A DNA stretch of 64,000 bases from Arthrobacter koreensis (GCF_009193255.1 NZ_WACG01000007.1:124001-188000); one strand, 5' to 3'. Shown: positions 34,930-44,048, counted from the first letter of the stretch. The notes: a model not told the origin generated them from the sequence alone. Numbers and translations: made by a program.

Positions 34930-36621
34930 ATGATTGAAGCTGCGGGCAACGCTCTGCAAACCCCTCCCCGCCTCAAAGACGGAACGCTGCGAATCGTTCC
35001 GCTGGGAGGACTCGGAGAAATCGGCCGCAACATGGCCGTCTTCGAGATCGACGGCAAACTCCTCATCGTCGACTGCGGCGTGCTCTTCCCCGAAGAGACC
35101 CAGCCCGGCGTCGACCTGATCCTGCCGGACTTCTCCTACATTGAGGACCGGCTGGACGACGTCGTGGGCGTTGTGCTCACCCACGGCCACGAGGACCACA
35201 TCGGTGCGGTTCCCTACCTGCTGCGCCTGAAGAAGGACATCCCGCTGATCGGTTCGCAGCTGACGCTGGCACTGATCGAAGCGAAGCTGCAGGAGCACCG
35301 CATCAAGCCCTTCACCCTGACCGTGACGGAAGGCCAGGTCGAGCAGTTCGGTCCGTTCGAATGCGAATTCGTGGCCGTCAACCACTCCATTCCCGATGCC
35401 CTCGCAGTCTTTATCCGCACCCGGGCAGGCAACGTGCTGCACACCGGTGACTTCAAGATGGACCAGCTGCCCCTGGATGGACGCATCACGGACCTCCGCG
35501 CCTTCGCCCGCCTCGGCGAAGAAGGCGTGGACCTGTACATGGCGGACTCCACCAACGCGGACGTGCCGGGCTTCACCTCCCCGGAAGGAGCAATCGGCCC
35601 GGTACTCGAGGAGCTCTTCGGCAAGGTCAAGAAGCGCATCATCGTTGCGTCCTTCTCCTCGCACATCCACCGCGTGCAGCAGGTGCTCGACGCCGCTGCA
35701 GCCCACGGGCGCAAGGTCTGCTTCGTGGGCCGCTCCATGGTCCGCAACATGGCCATTGCGGAGAAGCTCGGCTACCTGCACGTCCCCGACGGCATCCTGG
35801 TGGACCTGAAGAACGTGGACAACATGCCGGACCACAAACTGGTCCTGATGTCCACGGGTTCGCAGGGCGAGCCGATGGCAGCACTGTCCCGCATGGCCAA
35901 CGGCGACCACCGGATCAGCATCGGCAAGGGTGACACCGTCATCCTCGCCTCATCCCTGATCCCGGGCAACGAGAACGCGGTGTTCCGTGTGATTAACGGC
36001 CTCATGAAGCTCGGCGCCGACGTGGTGCACAAGGGCACCGCCAAGATCCACGTTTCAGGCCACGCCTCCGCCGGGGAACTGCTGTACACGTACAACATCC
36101 TCAAGCCCAGGAATGCCATGCCCGTGCACGGCGAGACCCGGCACCTGATCGCCAACGGCAAGCTCGCGATCCAGACCGGCGTCCCGGAAGAGAACATCAT
36201 CCTGGCGGACGACGGAACCGTAGTGGACCTGGTGAACGGCAAGGCGAAGGTCGTTGGCGCCATCGACTGCGGCTTCGTCTACGTGGACGGCTCCAGCGTT
36301 GGCGAGATAACCGACACCGACCTCAAGGACCGCAGGATCCTCGGCGAGGAAGGCTTCATCTCAGTCATCACCGTGGTGAACCGCAGCACTGGCACCATCG
36401 TGTCCGGTCCGGAGATCCATGCCCGCGGCTTCGCTGAAGACGACGCAGTGTTCAACGAGATCAAGCCGAAGATCAGCAAGGCACTCGAAGAGGCTGTGAC
36501 CTCCAACCGGGACCATACTGCCTACCAGCTGCAGCAGGTGGTCCGCCGAGTGGTGGGAACCTGGGTCAACCGCAGGCTCCGCCGCCGCCCGATGATCGTT
36601 CCGGTGGTCCTCGAGGCCTAG
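34930..36621 (+). CDS. rnj: Ribonuclease J
   Basis: 563 residues. A metallo-beta-lactamase/beta-CASP RNase with 5'-exo and endo activity in rRNA and mRNA processing. HGHEDHIG (H85, H87, D89 and H90) binds zinc; AVNHSIPDA and the beta-CASP motifs STGSQGEPMAALSRMANG and HVSGHASAGEL are present. The C-terminal domain from about 460 completes the dimer. dapA followed by rnj is the order also found in Mycobacterium and Corynebacterium. Confidence 0.95.
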   Translation: MIEAAGNALQTPPRLKDGTLRIVPLGGLGEIGRNMAVFEIDGKLLIVDCGVLFPEETQPGVDLILPDFSYIEDRLDDVVGVVLTHGHEDHIGAVPYLLRLKKDIPLIGSQLTLALIEAKLQEHRIKPFTLTVTEGQVEQFGPFECEFVAVNHSIPDALAVFIRTRAGNVLHTGDFKMDQLPLDGRITDLRAFARLGEEGVDLYMADSTNADVPGFTSPEGAIGPVLEELFGKVKKRIIVASFSSHIHRVQQVLDAAAAHGRKVCFVGRSMVRNMAIAEKLGYLHVPDGILVDLKNVDNMPDHKLVLMSTGSQGEPMAALSRMANGDHRISIGKGDTVILASSLIPGNENAVFRVINGLMKLGADVVHKGTAKIHVSGHASAGELLYTYNILKPRNAMPVHGETRHLIANGKLAIQTGVPEENIILADDGTVVDLVNGKAKVVGAIDCGFVYVDGSSVGEITDTDLKDRRILGEEGFISVITVVNRSTGTIVSGPEIHARGFAEDDAVFNEIKPKISKALEEAVTSNRDHTAYQLQQVVRRVVGTWVNRRLRRRPMIVPVVLEA

Positions 36622-36635
36622 GCTCACAAGCCGGT

Positions 36636-36671
36636 TTCCTTCCCCGGACGGGTTCCTGTCCGGGGAAGGAA
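36636..36671 (+). terminator. Terminator hairpin after rnj
   Basis: Arms 36636-36649 (TTCCTTCCCCGGAC) and 36658-36671 are perfectly complementary over 14 bp with an 8-base loop. There is no T-run. The ftsK promoter follows 50 bases on. Confidence 0.8.
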
Positions 36672-36719
36672 GAGCGCCCGGTTGGCGCGTATATTCGCCG
36701 GTTTTTCCCCGCTGTCCGG

Positions 36720-36725
36720 TAGCGT
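36720..36725 (+). promoter_or_regulatory. -10 box of ftsK, leaderless type
   Basis: TAGCGT ends 7 bases before ATG 36733. Confidence 0.5.
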
Positions 36726-36732
36726 GGCACCT

Positions 36733-39582
36733 ATGGCGACTCGTACTTCCCCTGCCGCGCGCGGCAGTTCCTCCAGCCGGACTCCAGCCCGCGGCGGCGG
36801 GAAGTCCGCGCAGCGCGGGAAGTCTTCCAGCCGCACCCCGGCCAAGACCCAGCCCGAAGAGACGCTTCCGCTCCCGCTGCGGGCCGTGCAGGGCGCCTGG
36901 ATGGGCGTTGCCCGCATCGTCGGCGCCGGAATCCGCAAACTGGGCACCGACGTCGTGCCGGACCGGGAGATCCGCCGGGACGGAACCGGTTTCTTCCTGA
37001 TCCTCTCCGCACTGCTCATTGCCACCGTTGAGTGGTGGGCACTCCGCGGCCCCGTGGCCGATGTAATCCACGCCGGTGCCGCAGGCACTTTCGGCTGGAT
37101 GGCCGTGGTGCTGCCGTTTATGCTCCTCACCGCCTCCGTACGCCTCTTCCGGTATCCGGAACGGCACCGGGCCAACGGCCGCATCAGCATCGGCCTGACC
37201 ATCATGGCCTGCGCCGGGGCGGGCCTGACACACCTGATTGGCGGAGCGCCGGCCCTATCCGACGGGTTCGACCGCCTCTGGGTCTCCGGCGGAATTGTTG
37301 GATTCCTCGTCGCCGGGCCCCTCTCCGCCGCAATCACCCAGTGGCCTGTCATCATCCTGCTGTCGCTGCTGGTGTTCATCTCCGTCCTGATCGTCACCGC
37401 GACACCGTTCCGGCACATTCCGCTGCGGCTGCGTGCCCTGTATGAGCACCTCATGGGCCAGGACCTGGCCGACGACGATCCCGAAGCCCACGACCAGAGC
37501 TACCTCTACTCCACGGACCGCCCTGCCAAGCCGAAGAAGGAACGCCGCTTTGGCCGCGCCAGGAAGGAAGCCGAGCAGGAGCACAGCGACGGTTTCGCCG
37601 GGGACGAGGCGTTCGAGGCAGCCCTGCTGCGCGACGAGGAAGAGCGGGCCGAAGCCGCCGCCGCAGCCGAGCCGCAGGTACCGCCGGGCGTCCGCCGGCC
37701 CACCAAGTCCGAGCTCGCCACCCAGAAGCTGCGCCGCGACCAGGGCCTGGAAGACGCCGAGCCGCCCACGGAAGCCATTTCCCTGGTTCCGGAGGCAGCA
37801 GCCTCGCTGGTGGCCGCTCCGCCTGTTCCGCCGGTGCCTTCACGTCCCGTGGCCCATGTGCCGCCGTCGGCTCCTATCCCGCAGCGCACCGAACAGCTGC
37901 AGCTGTCCGGGGACGTCACCTACACGCTTCCGCCGTCGGAGTTCCTGCCCTCCGGCCCGCCGGCCAAGGAGCGCTCGGAAGCCAACGACGCCGTCGTTGC
38001 CGCCCTGACCCGCACGCTCGAGCAGTTCAACGTTGATGCCAAGGTCACCGGGTTCTCCCGCGGTCCGACCGTTACCCGGTATGAGATCGAACTGGGCGAA
38101 GGCACCAAGGTGGAGCGCGTGACGGCGCTGTCCAAGAACATTTCCTACGCCGTGGCCAGCTCCGACGTGCGGATCCTGTCGCCGATCCCCGGCAAGTCCG
38201 CGATCGGCATCGAGATTCCCAATGCGGACAAGGAAGTCGTCGCCCTGGGCGACGTGCTGCGCTCGAACGCGGCCCGCAAGACCGAGCACCCCATGGTCAT
38301 GGGCGTGGGCAAGGACGTTGAGGGCGGGTTCGTCGTCGCGAACCTGGCCAAGATGCCTCACCTGCTCGTAGCCGGTGCAACCGGTGCCGGTAAGTCATCC
38401 TTCGTGAACTCAATGATCACCTCGATCCTCATGCGTTCAACCCCGGACGAGGTGCGCATGGTCATGGTGGACCCCAAGCGCGTGGAACTGACCGCGTACG
38501 AAGGCGTTCCGCACCTGATCACTCCCATCATCACCAACCCGAAAAAGGCCGCCGAGGCGCTGCAGTGGGTGGTCCGGGAGATGGACACCCGCTATGACGA
38601 CCTCGCGAACTTCGGCTACAAGCACATCGACGACTTCAACAAGGCAGTCCGCAACGGCAACGTGGTCCCGCCGGCCGGGTCCAAGCGCGTCCTGAAGCCC
38701 TACCCGTACCTGCTGGTGATCGTGGACGAACTCGCGGACCTGATGATGGTCGCTCCGAGAGACGTGGAAGACTCGATCGTCCGCATCACGCAGCTCGCCC
38801 GCGCGGCCGGCATCCACCTGGTCCTGGCCACGCAGCGCCCGTCCGTCGACGTCGTCACCGGCCTGATCAAGGCCAACGTTCCGTCCCGGATGGCGTTCGC
38901 GACGTCCTCGGTCACGGACTCCCGCGTGGTCCTGGACCAGCCCGGTGCCGAAAAGCTGCTGGGCCAGGGCGACGCGCTGTTCCTGCCGATGGGCTCGAAC
39001 AAGCCGATCCGTGTCCAGGGCGCCTGGGTCACCGAATCAGAAATCCACCGCGTGGTGGAGCACGTCAAGAACCAGCTGCAGGCTACCTACCGTGAGGACG
39101 TCACCGTCACGGCGCCGAAGAAGCAGATCGACGACGACATCGGAGACGACCTCGACGTGCTGCTGCAGGCCACCGAACTGGTGGTGACCACGCAGTTCGG
39201 CTCCACCTCCATGCTCCAGCGCAAGCTGCGCGTCGGCTTCGCCAAGGCGGGGCGCCTTATGGACCTGCTCGAGTCCCGCGGCGTGGTTGGTCCCTCAGAG
39301 GGGTCCAAGGCCCGCGACGTGCTGGTGAAACCGGACGACCTGGCGGCAACGCTGGCAGCGATCCAGGGCGGGGAAGCGCTGGCCGGTCCGGAGGCCGCAG
39401 AGGTTGCGGCCCTGGCGGACAACGCCAACGTCAACCAGGGCTTCGAGTCCGGCGGTCCCGTGGACCTGGTGGCACAGGACCTGGACTCACGGCCGCAGGC
39501 ACAGGATTATTACGACGGCGCTGAAGGCTCCGGCGATGACGGCGAAGGATCCGAGGATGCCTGGAACCTCACCGGGCGCTGA
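36733..39582 (+). CDS. ftsK: DNA translocase FtsK
   Basis: 949 residues. It pumps chromosome ends at the septum and couples segregation to division. A basic Ser/Arg-rich tail (1-45) precedes four membrane helices (about 90-225), then a charged linker with long low-complexity stretches (235-420), the alpha domain and the beta motor with Walker A GATGAGKS at 548-555 and Walker B LLVIVDELADLMM. The C-terminal gamma domain (about 800-870, TSMLQRKLRVGFAKAGRLMDLLESRGVVGPSEGSKARDVLV) reads KOPS sites. An acidic tail ends the protein. Confidence 0.96.
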   Translation: MATRTSPAARGSSSSRTPARGGGKSAQRGKSSSRTPAKTQPEETLPLPLRAVQGAWMGVARIVGAGIRKLGTDVVPDREIRRDGTGFFLILSALLIATVEWWALRGPVADVIHAGAAGTFGWMAVVLPFMLLTASVRLFRYPERHRANGRISIGLTIMACAGAGLTHLIGGAPALSDGFDRLWVSGGIVGFLVAGPLSAAITQWPVIILLSLLVFISVLIVTATPFRHIPLRLRALYEHLMGQDLADDDPEAHDQSYLYSTDRPAKPKKERRFGRARKEAEQEHSDGFAGDEAFEAALLRDEEERAEAAAAAEPQVPPGVRRPTKSELATQKLRRDQGLEDAEPPTEAISLVPEAAASLVAAPPVPPVPSRPVAHVPPSAPIPQRTEQLQLSGDVTYTLPPSEFLPSGPPAKERSEANDAVVAALTRTLEQFNVDAKVTGFSRGPTVTRYEIELGEGTKVERVTALSKNISYAVASSDVRILSPIPGKSAIGIEIPNADKEVVALGDVLRSNAARKTEHPMVMGVGKDVEGGFVVANLAKMPHLLVAGATGAGKSSFVNSMITSILMRSTPDEVRMVMVDPKRVELTAYEGVPHLITPIITNPKKAAEALQWVVREMDTRYDDLANFGYKHIDDFNKAVRNGNVVPPAGSKRVLKPYPYLLVIVDELADLMMVAPRDVEDSIVRITQLARAAGIHLVLATQRPSVDVVTGLIKANVPSRMAFATSSVTDSRVVLDQPGAEKLLGQGDALFLPMGSNKPIRVQGAWVTESEIHRVVEHVKNQLQATYREDVTVTAPKKQIDDDIGDDLDVLLQATELVVTTQFGSTSMLQRKLRVGFAKAGRLMDLLESRGVVGPSEGSKARDVLVKPDDLAATLAAIQGGEALAGPEAAEVAALADNANVNQGFESGGPVDLVAQDLDSRPQAQDYYDGAEGSGDDGEGSEDAWNLTGR

Positions 39583-39589
39583 ATCCGGT

Positions 39590-39595
39590 TAGGCT
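39590..39595 (+). promoter_or_regulatory. -10 box of pgsA, leaderless type
   Basis: TAGGCT ends 6 bases before GTG 39602, directly after the ftsK stop. Confidence 0.5.
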
Positions 39596-39601
39596 GGTTT
39601 T

Positions 39602-40207
39602 GTGAGCAATTCTGGAACCGAGCGGGTCCCCACCCTCAATATCGCCAACGTCCTGACGGTCATCCGCATCGTCATGGTGCCCCTGTTTATCTGGTTCCTC
39701 GTGGCCGACGACGGCAGGGACGGGCTCTTCCGCTGGCTGGCCGTGGCCACGTTCGCCGTCGCCATCTACACCGATAAGCTCGACGGCGACCTGGCGCGCA
39801 GCCGCGGCCTGATCACTGACTTTGGCAAGATTGCCGATCCAATCGCTGACAAGCTGCTGATCGGCTCGGCGCTGGTCATGCTTTCCATCTTGGGCGAGCT
39901 CTGGTGGTGGGTGACGATCGTGATCCTGGTGAGGGAAATCGGCATCACCGTGATGCGGTTCGTAGTAATCCGCTACGGGGTAATGGCGGCGTCCCGCGGA
40001 GGGAAGCTCAAGACCGTCATCCAGACGTTCGCTATCTTCCTGTTCCTGCTTCCCCTCACGTCCTGGCTCGGGGACTGGGCCTGGTGGATCAGCGCCGCAG
40101 TGATGGCCGCCGCCGTCGTCGTCACCGTGGTGACCGGACTTGATTACGTGGTGCAGGCGGTCCGGCTGCGTTCCGGCGCCCGCAGGAACCCGGGGACGGC
40201 ATCGTGA
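39602..40207 (+). CDS. pgsA: CDP-diacylglycerol--glycerol-3-phosphate 3-phosphatidyltransferase
   Basis: 201 residues with about five helices. The CDP-alcohol phosphotransferase motif is complete: D-x2-DG-x2-AR-x8-G-x3-D-x3-D in DKLDGDLARSRGLITDFGKIADPIAD. It makes phosphatidylglycerol phosphate, the precursor of PG and cardiolipin. The position between ftsK and cinA/clgR matches pgsA paralogues of other actinobacteria; the substrate is taken from that context. It overlaps the next gene in GTGA. Confidence 0.92.
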   Translation: MSNSGTERVPTLNIANVLTVIRIVMVPLFIWFLVADDGRDGLFRWLAVATFAVAIYTDKLDGDLARSRGLITDFGKIADPIADKLLIGSALVMLSILGELWWWVTIVILVREIGITVMRFVVIRYGVMAASRGGKLKTVIQTFAIFLFLLPLTSWLGDWAWWISAAVMAAAVVVTVVTGLDYVVQAVRLRSGARRNPGTAS

Positions 40208-40677
40208 GCACCCCGGCGGAGCTGGTGGTAGCGGCCGCGGCCGCCACACGAACACGGATCGCAGCAGCGGAGTCACTGACCGCAGGCATGGTCGCGGCCG
40301 AACTGGGCACCGTGCCCGGCGCATCCGCGGTTCTCCAGGGGGGAGTGGTCGCCTACCAGAACTCCGTGAAGGAGAGCGTGCTTGGCGTGGACGGGTCCCT
40401 TCTACAGGCAGCCGGTTCAGTGGATGCCCGCGTGGCCGAACAGATGGCTGCGGGGGTGCGGCGGCTCCTCGACGCGGAGATTGGAATTTCCACCACGGGC
40501 GTGGCCGGACCCGAGCCCCACGACGGAAAACCCGTTGGTACCGTCTTCATCGGGGTCGCGGCAGCATCCGGCAGTAGTGCACGGGAGTTCCATTTCACGG
40601 GGGACCGGGCCTCGATCCGCAGCCAGGCCTGCGCTGCCGCCCTGGACCTGCTCGCCGTCGAGCTGGGTGCCGCTTAG
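40204..40677 (+). CDS. Nicotinamide-nucleotide amidohydrolase (CinA C-terminal domain, PncC type)
   Basis: 157 residues, only the C-terminal amidohydrolase domain without the COG1058 N-terminal part of full CinA. Motifs: RIAAAESLTAGMVAAELGTVPGASAVLQGGVVAYQNSVKESVLGV and STTGVAGPEPHDGKPVGTVFIGV. It deamidates NMN for NAD recycling. GTG 40204 overlaps the pgsA stop, so the two are coupled. The same pair precedes clgR in Mycobacterium. Confidence 0.92.
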   Translation: MSTPAELVVAAAAATRTRIAAAESLTAGMVAAELGTVPGASAVLQGGVVAYQNSVKESVLGVDGSLLQAAGSVDARVAEQMAAGVRRLLDAEIGISTTGVAGPEPHDGKPVGTVFIGVAAASGSSAREFHFTGDRASIRSQACAAALDLLAVELGAA

Positions 40678-40793
40678 CAGCTGCCGGAGACGGTGTCTGG
40701 AGGATCCGGAACGGGTACGGGAACAAATCCGCCGGGGCATGAGTTACTAGTATCAGGAACCACCAAGGTTTCCGGTTTAGGATCGTAGACATT

Positions 40794-40811
40794 CCGCGGT
40801 TCGAACCGCGG
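40794..40811. promoter_or_regulatory. Perfect 18-bp palindrome upstream of the ClgR-type gene
   Basis: CCGCGGTTCGAACCGCGG is its own reverse complement. It lies 124 bases before the clgR-type start, shortly before GATATAGGG, a possible -10. ClgR proteins regulate their own genes in other actinobacteria, but this sequence does not match the spacing of the CGC-N5-GCG motif I recall. An operator or a hairpin are both possible. Confidence 0.5.
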
Positions 40812-40934
40812 TCGGATCGATATAGGGAGCAGGACATACACATGGTGAAGCAACCCGTGTCCGTGAACGGCGTCATTCGCTGGCGGGATGTAGGGTTGGC
40901 GGAAGATGCACACCGGGAGCCTAAGGAGCGCAAA

Positions 40935-41267
40935 ATGGTAGTTCTACGCCACGAGATTGGTGATGTACTCCGTGATGTACGCCAGCGCCAGGGCCGTACC
41001 CTGCGTGAGGTGTCGCACAGTGCCCGGGTTTCGCTCGGTTACCTGAGCGAAGTTGAGCGGGGCCAGAAGGAAGCTTCTTCTGAACTCCTGTCCTCTATCT
41101 GCAGTGCCCTCGATGTACCTCTGTCCCTGATGCTTCGTGAGGTCAGTGACCGTGTGGCCAGCGCCGAAGGCGTTTCCATTCCCGATACTGTTCCAACGGA
41201 GTTCTCGCGCGAGTTCGCCCGCGAGTTCCCGGAGGACCTGGCTCGGGACCTGGCCCGCACGCCGTAA
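40935..41267 (+). CDS. clgR: ClgR-type XRE family transcriptional activator
   Basis: 110 residues. Helix-turn-helix of the Cro/CI type: [59 protein letters not shown] matches Corynebacterium and Mycobacterium ClgR, which activates clp protease genes under envelope and protein stress. ATG 40935 is chosen for AAGGAG 6 bases upstream; the open frame reaches back to 40842 but with unconserved sequence. The repeated [15 protein letters not shown] tail resembles the degradable C-terminus of ClgR. The symbol rests on homology and place after pgsA-cinA. Confidence 0.88.
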   Translation: MVVLRHEIGDVLRDVRQRQGRTLREVSHSARVSLGYLSEVERGQKEASSELLSSICSALDVPLSLMLREVSDRVASAEGVSIPDTVPTEFSREFAREFPEDLARDLARTP

Positions 41268-41311
41268 CAACCTCGGACAGCAGTGTGAGCTGTCCGCCCC
41301 AAAGACATACT

Positions 41312-41343
41312 CGAAAGACCCCGCCTCCGGGCGGGGTCTTTCG
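41312..41343. terminator. Bidirectional terminator between clgR and the MarR gene
   Basis: CGAAAGACCCCGCC (41312-41325) pairs perfectly with 41330-41343 around TCCG. The arms contain AAAG/CTTT, giving a short T-run on either strand; the flanking genes are convergent. Confidence 0.9.
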
Positions 41344-41357
41344 TCGTTTGGGGCAGG

Positions 41358-41834
41358 CTACTTGGAGCCCTCCGGCACCTGCGAAGCGTTGAGTTTGTGG
41401 AGCAGGAGGCTGAGGGTATGCACCTCGTCCTCGTCCCAGGAAGCCAGCAGGGCGCGGAAGTGCTTCTCGCGGGCACGCTGGGTGCGCGCGAGCTGCTCAC
41501 TTCCGGATTCGGTCAGGCTGATGGTCTGTGCCCGGCCGTCCTCCGGATCCGCCTGCTTCTCCACTAGTCCCAGGGACTCGAGCATGACGATCTGGCGGCT
41601 CACGGAAGGTTTGCCCACTCCGATGGCCGCAGCAACGTCCGTCAGGCGCAGCGGACCCCGCCGCTGCAGGAGGACGAGCAGGCCATAGGCTGCCGGCTCG
41701 AGGTCCGGGTGCACGGCCCGTGCCACACGCTGGGAGGCAGCGCGCGCCCGGCGCCACAGGACGCTGAGTTCCTGTTCGAGGTTCTCGATGGCCTGGTTCG
41801 AACTGGAAGCGGCTGCCGGGGGCTTGTCGGTCAT
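41358..41834 (-). CDS. MarR family transcriptional regulator
   Basis: 158 residues. The winged-helix pattern AYGLLVLLQRRGPLRLTDVAAAIGVGKPSVSRQIVMLESLGLVEKQADPEDGRAQTISLTESG is typical, with the wing DPEDGRAQ. A Ser/Ala-rich N-terminal tail and a C-terminal dimer helix frame it. The ligand and targets are unknown; no MarR-type operator stands out next to it. A -10 box TAGAAT lies 6 bases before ATG, so the transcript is probably leaderless. Confidence 0.88.
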   Translation of the reverse strand: MTDKPPAAASSSNQAIENLEQELSVLWRRARAASQRVARAVHPDLEPAAYGLLVLLQRRGPLRLTDVAAAIGVGKPSVSRQIVMLESLGLVEKQADPEDGRAQTISLTESGSEQLARTQRAREKHFRALLASWDEDEVHTLSLLLHKLNASQVPEGSK

Positions 41835-41840
41835 ACAGCC

Positions 41841-41846
41841 ATTCTA
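41841..41846 (-). promoter_or_regulatory. -10 box of the MarR gene, leaderless type
   Basis: Read leftward, TAGAAT ends 6 bases before ATG 41834. Confidence 0.5.
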
Positions 41847-41935
41847 GGCGGCGGAGGGCGGGCGGCCGGGCCGGAGCGGGAAGCACGGACCGGGTTGGGG
41901 AGCGGGGCGCCACCCGGGCGTGAGACGATTAATTG

Positions 41936-42160
41936 ATGCGTATCAGTGATTTCTGGCGGCTCATGGATGATGAATTCGGGTCTGCGTACTCCCGCGTGCT
42001 GGCGGCGGACCTCGTCCTGACCGGTCTGGGCGGCCGGACCGCGCAGCAGGCACTGGATAGCGGAACGGACCCCAAAAGGGTCTGGCTGGAGGTCTGCGAG
42101 ATGCAGGAGGTCCCGCCGGAGCGCAGGCTGGGGCGGGACATCAAACCCAAGCAGTCGTAG
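41936..42160 (+). CDS. DUF3046 protein
   Basis: 74 residues. MRISDFWRLMDDEFGSAYSRVLAADLVLTGLGGRTAQQALDSG and VCEMQEVPPERRLG are the conserved DUF3046 features. The family lies directly upstream of recA in many actinobacteria (Rv2738c in M. tuberculosis), and its function is unknown. TTG 41933 is an alternative start one codon earlier. The recA SOS box starts 20 bases after its stop. Confidence 0.9.
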   Translation: MRISDFWRLMDDEFGSAYSRVLAADLVLTGLGGRTAQQALDSGTDPKRVWLEVCEMQEVPPERRLGRDIKPKQS

Positions 42161-42179
42161 ACACGCGGGAGCGATCTAT

Positions 42180-42195
42180 TCGAATATCTGTTCGG
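42180..42195 (+). promoter_or_regulatory. LexA (SOS) box upstream of recA
   Basis: TCGAATATCTGTTCGG differs from the actinobacterial consensus TCGAAC-N4-GTTCGA at two positions. TATGCT (42203-42208) is a plausible -10 just downstream, so LexA bound here would block the recA promoter. The remaining leader up to 42371 shows no gene; AGAGGTGA before ATG is the ribosome site. Confidence 0.85.
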
Positions 42196-42371
42196 ATCCC
42201 GATATGCTCCTACACAGGGGCAGCAACTGGTCCGCCCCGCTCCGGCTGTCCACACCGGCACCTGGCCGCCGCGGCAGTGTCAGTGCCGTCGCATACGGTT
42301 CACAGTGAGCAACCGACAGTCGGCCCACGGGCCGGGAATATCAGCAACAGCCACAACAACAGAGGTGAAGA

Positions 42372-43421
42372 ATGGCCGCTCCAGACCGCGCCAAAGCACT
42401 CGAAGCAGCACTGGCCCAGATCGACAAGCAGTTCGGCAAGGGCTCGATCATGCGGCTTGGCGACGAGACGCGCGCCCCGATCGAAACAATCTCCACCAGC
42501 TCCATTGCGCTGGACATTGCGCTGGGCATTGGCGGCCTTCCCCGCGGCCGCGTCGTGGAGATCTACGGACCCGAATCTTCCGGTAAGACCACGGTGGCGC
42601 TCCACGCCGTTGCGAACGCGCAGAAAAACGGCGGTATCGCCGCGTTCATTGACGCTGAGCACGCCCTGGACCCGGAGTACGCCAAGAAGCTCGGCGTTGA
42701 CACCGACGCCCTGCTGGTTTCCCAGCCGGACACCGGCGAGCAGGCGCTCGAGATCATGGACATGCTGGTCGGCTCGGGCTCACTGGACATTGTGGTCATC
42801 GACTCCGTGGCCGCCCTTGTGCCCCGCGCTGAAATCGAAGGCGAAATGGGCGACAGCCATGTTGGCCTGCAGGCACGGCTCATGAGCCAGGCGCTGCGTA
42901 AGATCACCGGCCGCCTGAGCCAGACCAAGACCACCGCCATTTTCATCAACCAGCTGCGTGAAAAGATCGGTGTGTTCTTCGGCAGCCCGGAAACCACCAC
43001 CGGTGGCAAGGCACTGAAGTTCTACGCGTCCGTCCGTATTGACGTACGCCGCATCGAGACGCTGAAGGAAGGTACCAACCCGGTTGGTAACCGTACCCGC
43101 GCCAAGATCGTCAAGAACAAGATGGCCCCGCCGTTCAAGCAGGCCGAGTTCGACATCATTTACGGTCAGGGCATTTCCCGCGAAGGCGGCCTAATCGACA
43201 TGGGCGTTGAGCACGGGATCGTCAAGAAGTCCGGTGCCTGGTTCACCTACGACGGTGACCAGCTGGGCCAGGGTAAGGAAAACTCCCGCCGCTTCCTCCG
43301 GGACAACCCGGAACTGGCGGACGAGATTGAGCGGCGCCTGCGGGTCAAGCTCGGCGTGGACGTGCAGCCCGAAGAACAGGCAGCTGACGGCAAGGCCAGC
43401 GCGGCAGCAGCCGGCGCCTAG
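42372..43421 (+). CDS. recA: Recombinase A
   Basis: 349 residues. The strand-exchange ATPase and co-protease for LexA. Walker A is GPESSGKT at 66-73, exactly as in E. coli; the catalytic glutamate lies in DAEHALDP, and Walker B in [14 protein letters not shown]. The L2-loop region and [30 protein letters not shown] are intact and no intein is present. SOS control is shown by the box at 42180. recX follows 9 bases after its stop. Confidence 0.98.
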   Translation: MAAPDRAKALEAALAQIDKQFGKGSIMRLGDETRAPIETISTSSIALDIALGIGGLPRGRVVEIYGPESSGKTTVALHAVANAQKNGGIAAFIDAEHALDPEYAKKLGVDTDALLVSQPDTGEQALEIMDMLVGSGSLDIVVIDSVAALVPRAEIEGEMGDSHVGLQARLMSQALRKITGRLSQTKTTAIFINQLREKIGVFFGSPETTTGGKALKFYASVRIDVRRIETLKEGTNPVGNRTRAKIVKNKMAPPFKQAEFDIIYGQGISREGGLIDMGVEHGIVKKSGAWFTYDGDQLGQGKENSRRFLRDNPELADEIERRLRVKLGVDVQPEEQAADGKASAAAAGA

Positions 43422-43430
43422 CCGAAACCC

Positions 43431-44003
43431 GTGCAGAATCGCCGCCGCAGGCCGGGGGGAGGGGGCCAAGACGGTCCCACCCCCGGCTCAGCAGCAGACG
43501 CAACGCCGGAAGCCGATCCACACTCCGTAGCGCGTGCGATTATCCTGCGCCAGCTGACGAGCTCCGCCAAGAGCAGGCAGCAGCTGGCGGACAAACTGGC
43601 CGAGAGGGATGTCCCCGAAGACGTGGCCAACGCGGTCCTGGACCGGTTCGAAGAAGTCCAGCTGATTGATGACGCCGAGTTCGCGCGCATGTGGGTCAGG
43701 AGCCGATCCCAGACACGGTCGCTGGCACGCTCCGCCATCCGGCGGGAACTGGCAGGCAAGGGGATTGATCCGGAACTGGCCGAAGAAGCACTGGAGCAGA
43801 TCAGCGCTGATGACGAGGTCGAGGCAGCCAAGGACCTGGTTGGGCGCAGACTTCGCCGTGCCGCCGTGCCTGCCGACCCGCAGGAACGAGACAAACTGGT
43901 TCGTCGGCTGGTGTCCATGCTCGCCAGGAAGGGCTACTCACCTTCGCTGGGCTTTTCGGTCGTCAACGACGCCCTAAGCGCACGCCAGGACGGTGGGCTG
44001 TAA
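43431..44003 (+). CDS. recX: Regulatory protein RecX
   Basis: 190 residues. RecX binds RecA filaments and limits their activity. Three-helix repeats are visible: ARAIILRQLTSSAKSRQQLADKLAERDVPEDVANAVLDRFEEVQLIDDAEFARMWV, then SRSQTRSLARSAIRRELAGKGIDPELAEEAL, then LVRRLVSMLARKGYSPSLGFSVVNDAL. A Gly/Pro/Asp-rich N-terminal tail of about 30 residues precedes them. GTG 43431 starts 9 bases after recA, so both respond to the same SOS box. Confidence 0.93.
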   Translation: MQNRRRRPGGGGQDGPTPGSAADATPEADPHSVARAIILRQLTSSAKSRQQLADKLAERDVPEDVANAVLDRFEEVQLIDDAEFARMWVRSRSQTRSLARSAIRRELAGKGIDPELAEEALEQISADDEVEAAKDLVGRRLRRAAVPADPQERDKLVRRLVSMLARKGYSPSLGFSVVNDALSARQDGGL

Positions 44004-44033
44004 CAGCCTTCCAGGCGTCTTGATGTCGTGCCG

Positions 44034-44039
44034 TATGCT
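44034..44039 (+). promoter_or_regulatory. -10 box of the first lysozyme-like gene
   Basis: TATGCT ends 9 bases before ATG 44049. The next paralogue has TACGGT at the same 9-base distance. Confidence 0.4.
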
Positions 44040-44048
44040 GTCATCACT

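Noticed and set aside
40799-40808. GGTTCGAACC resembling a tRNA T-arm
   Set aside because: It is the centre of a perfect palindrome and no cloverleaf fits around it.
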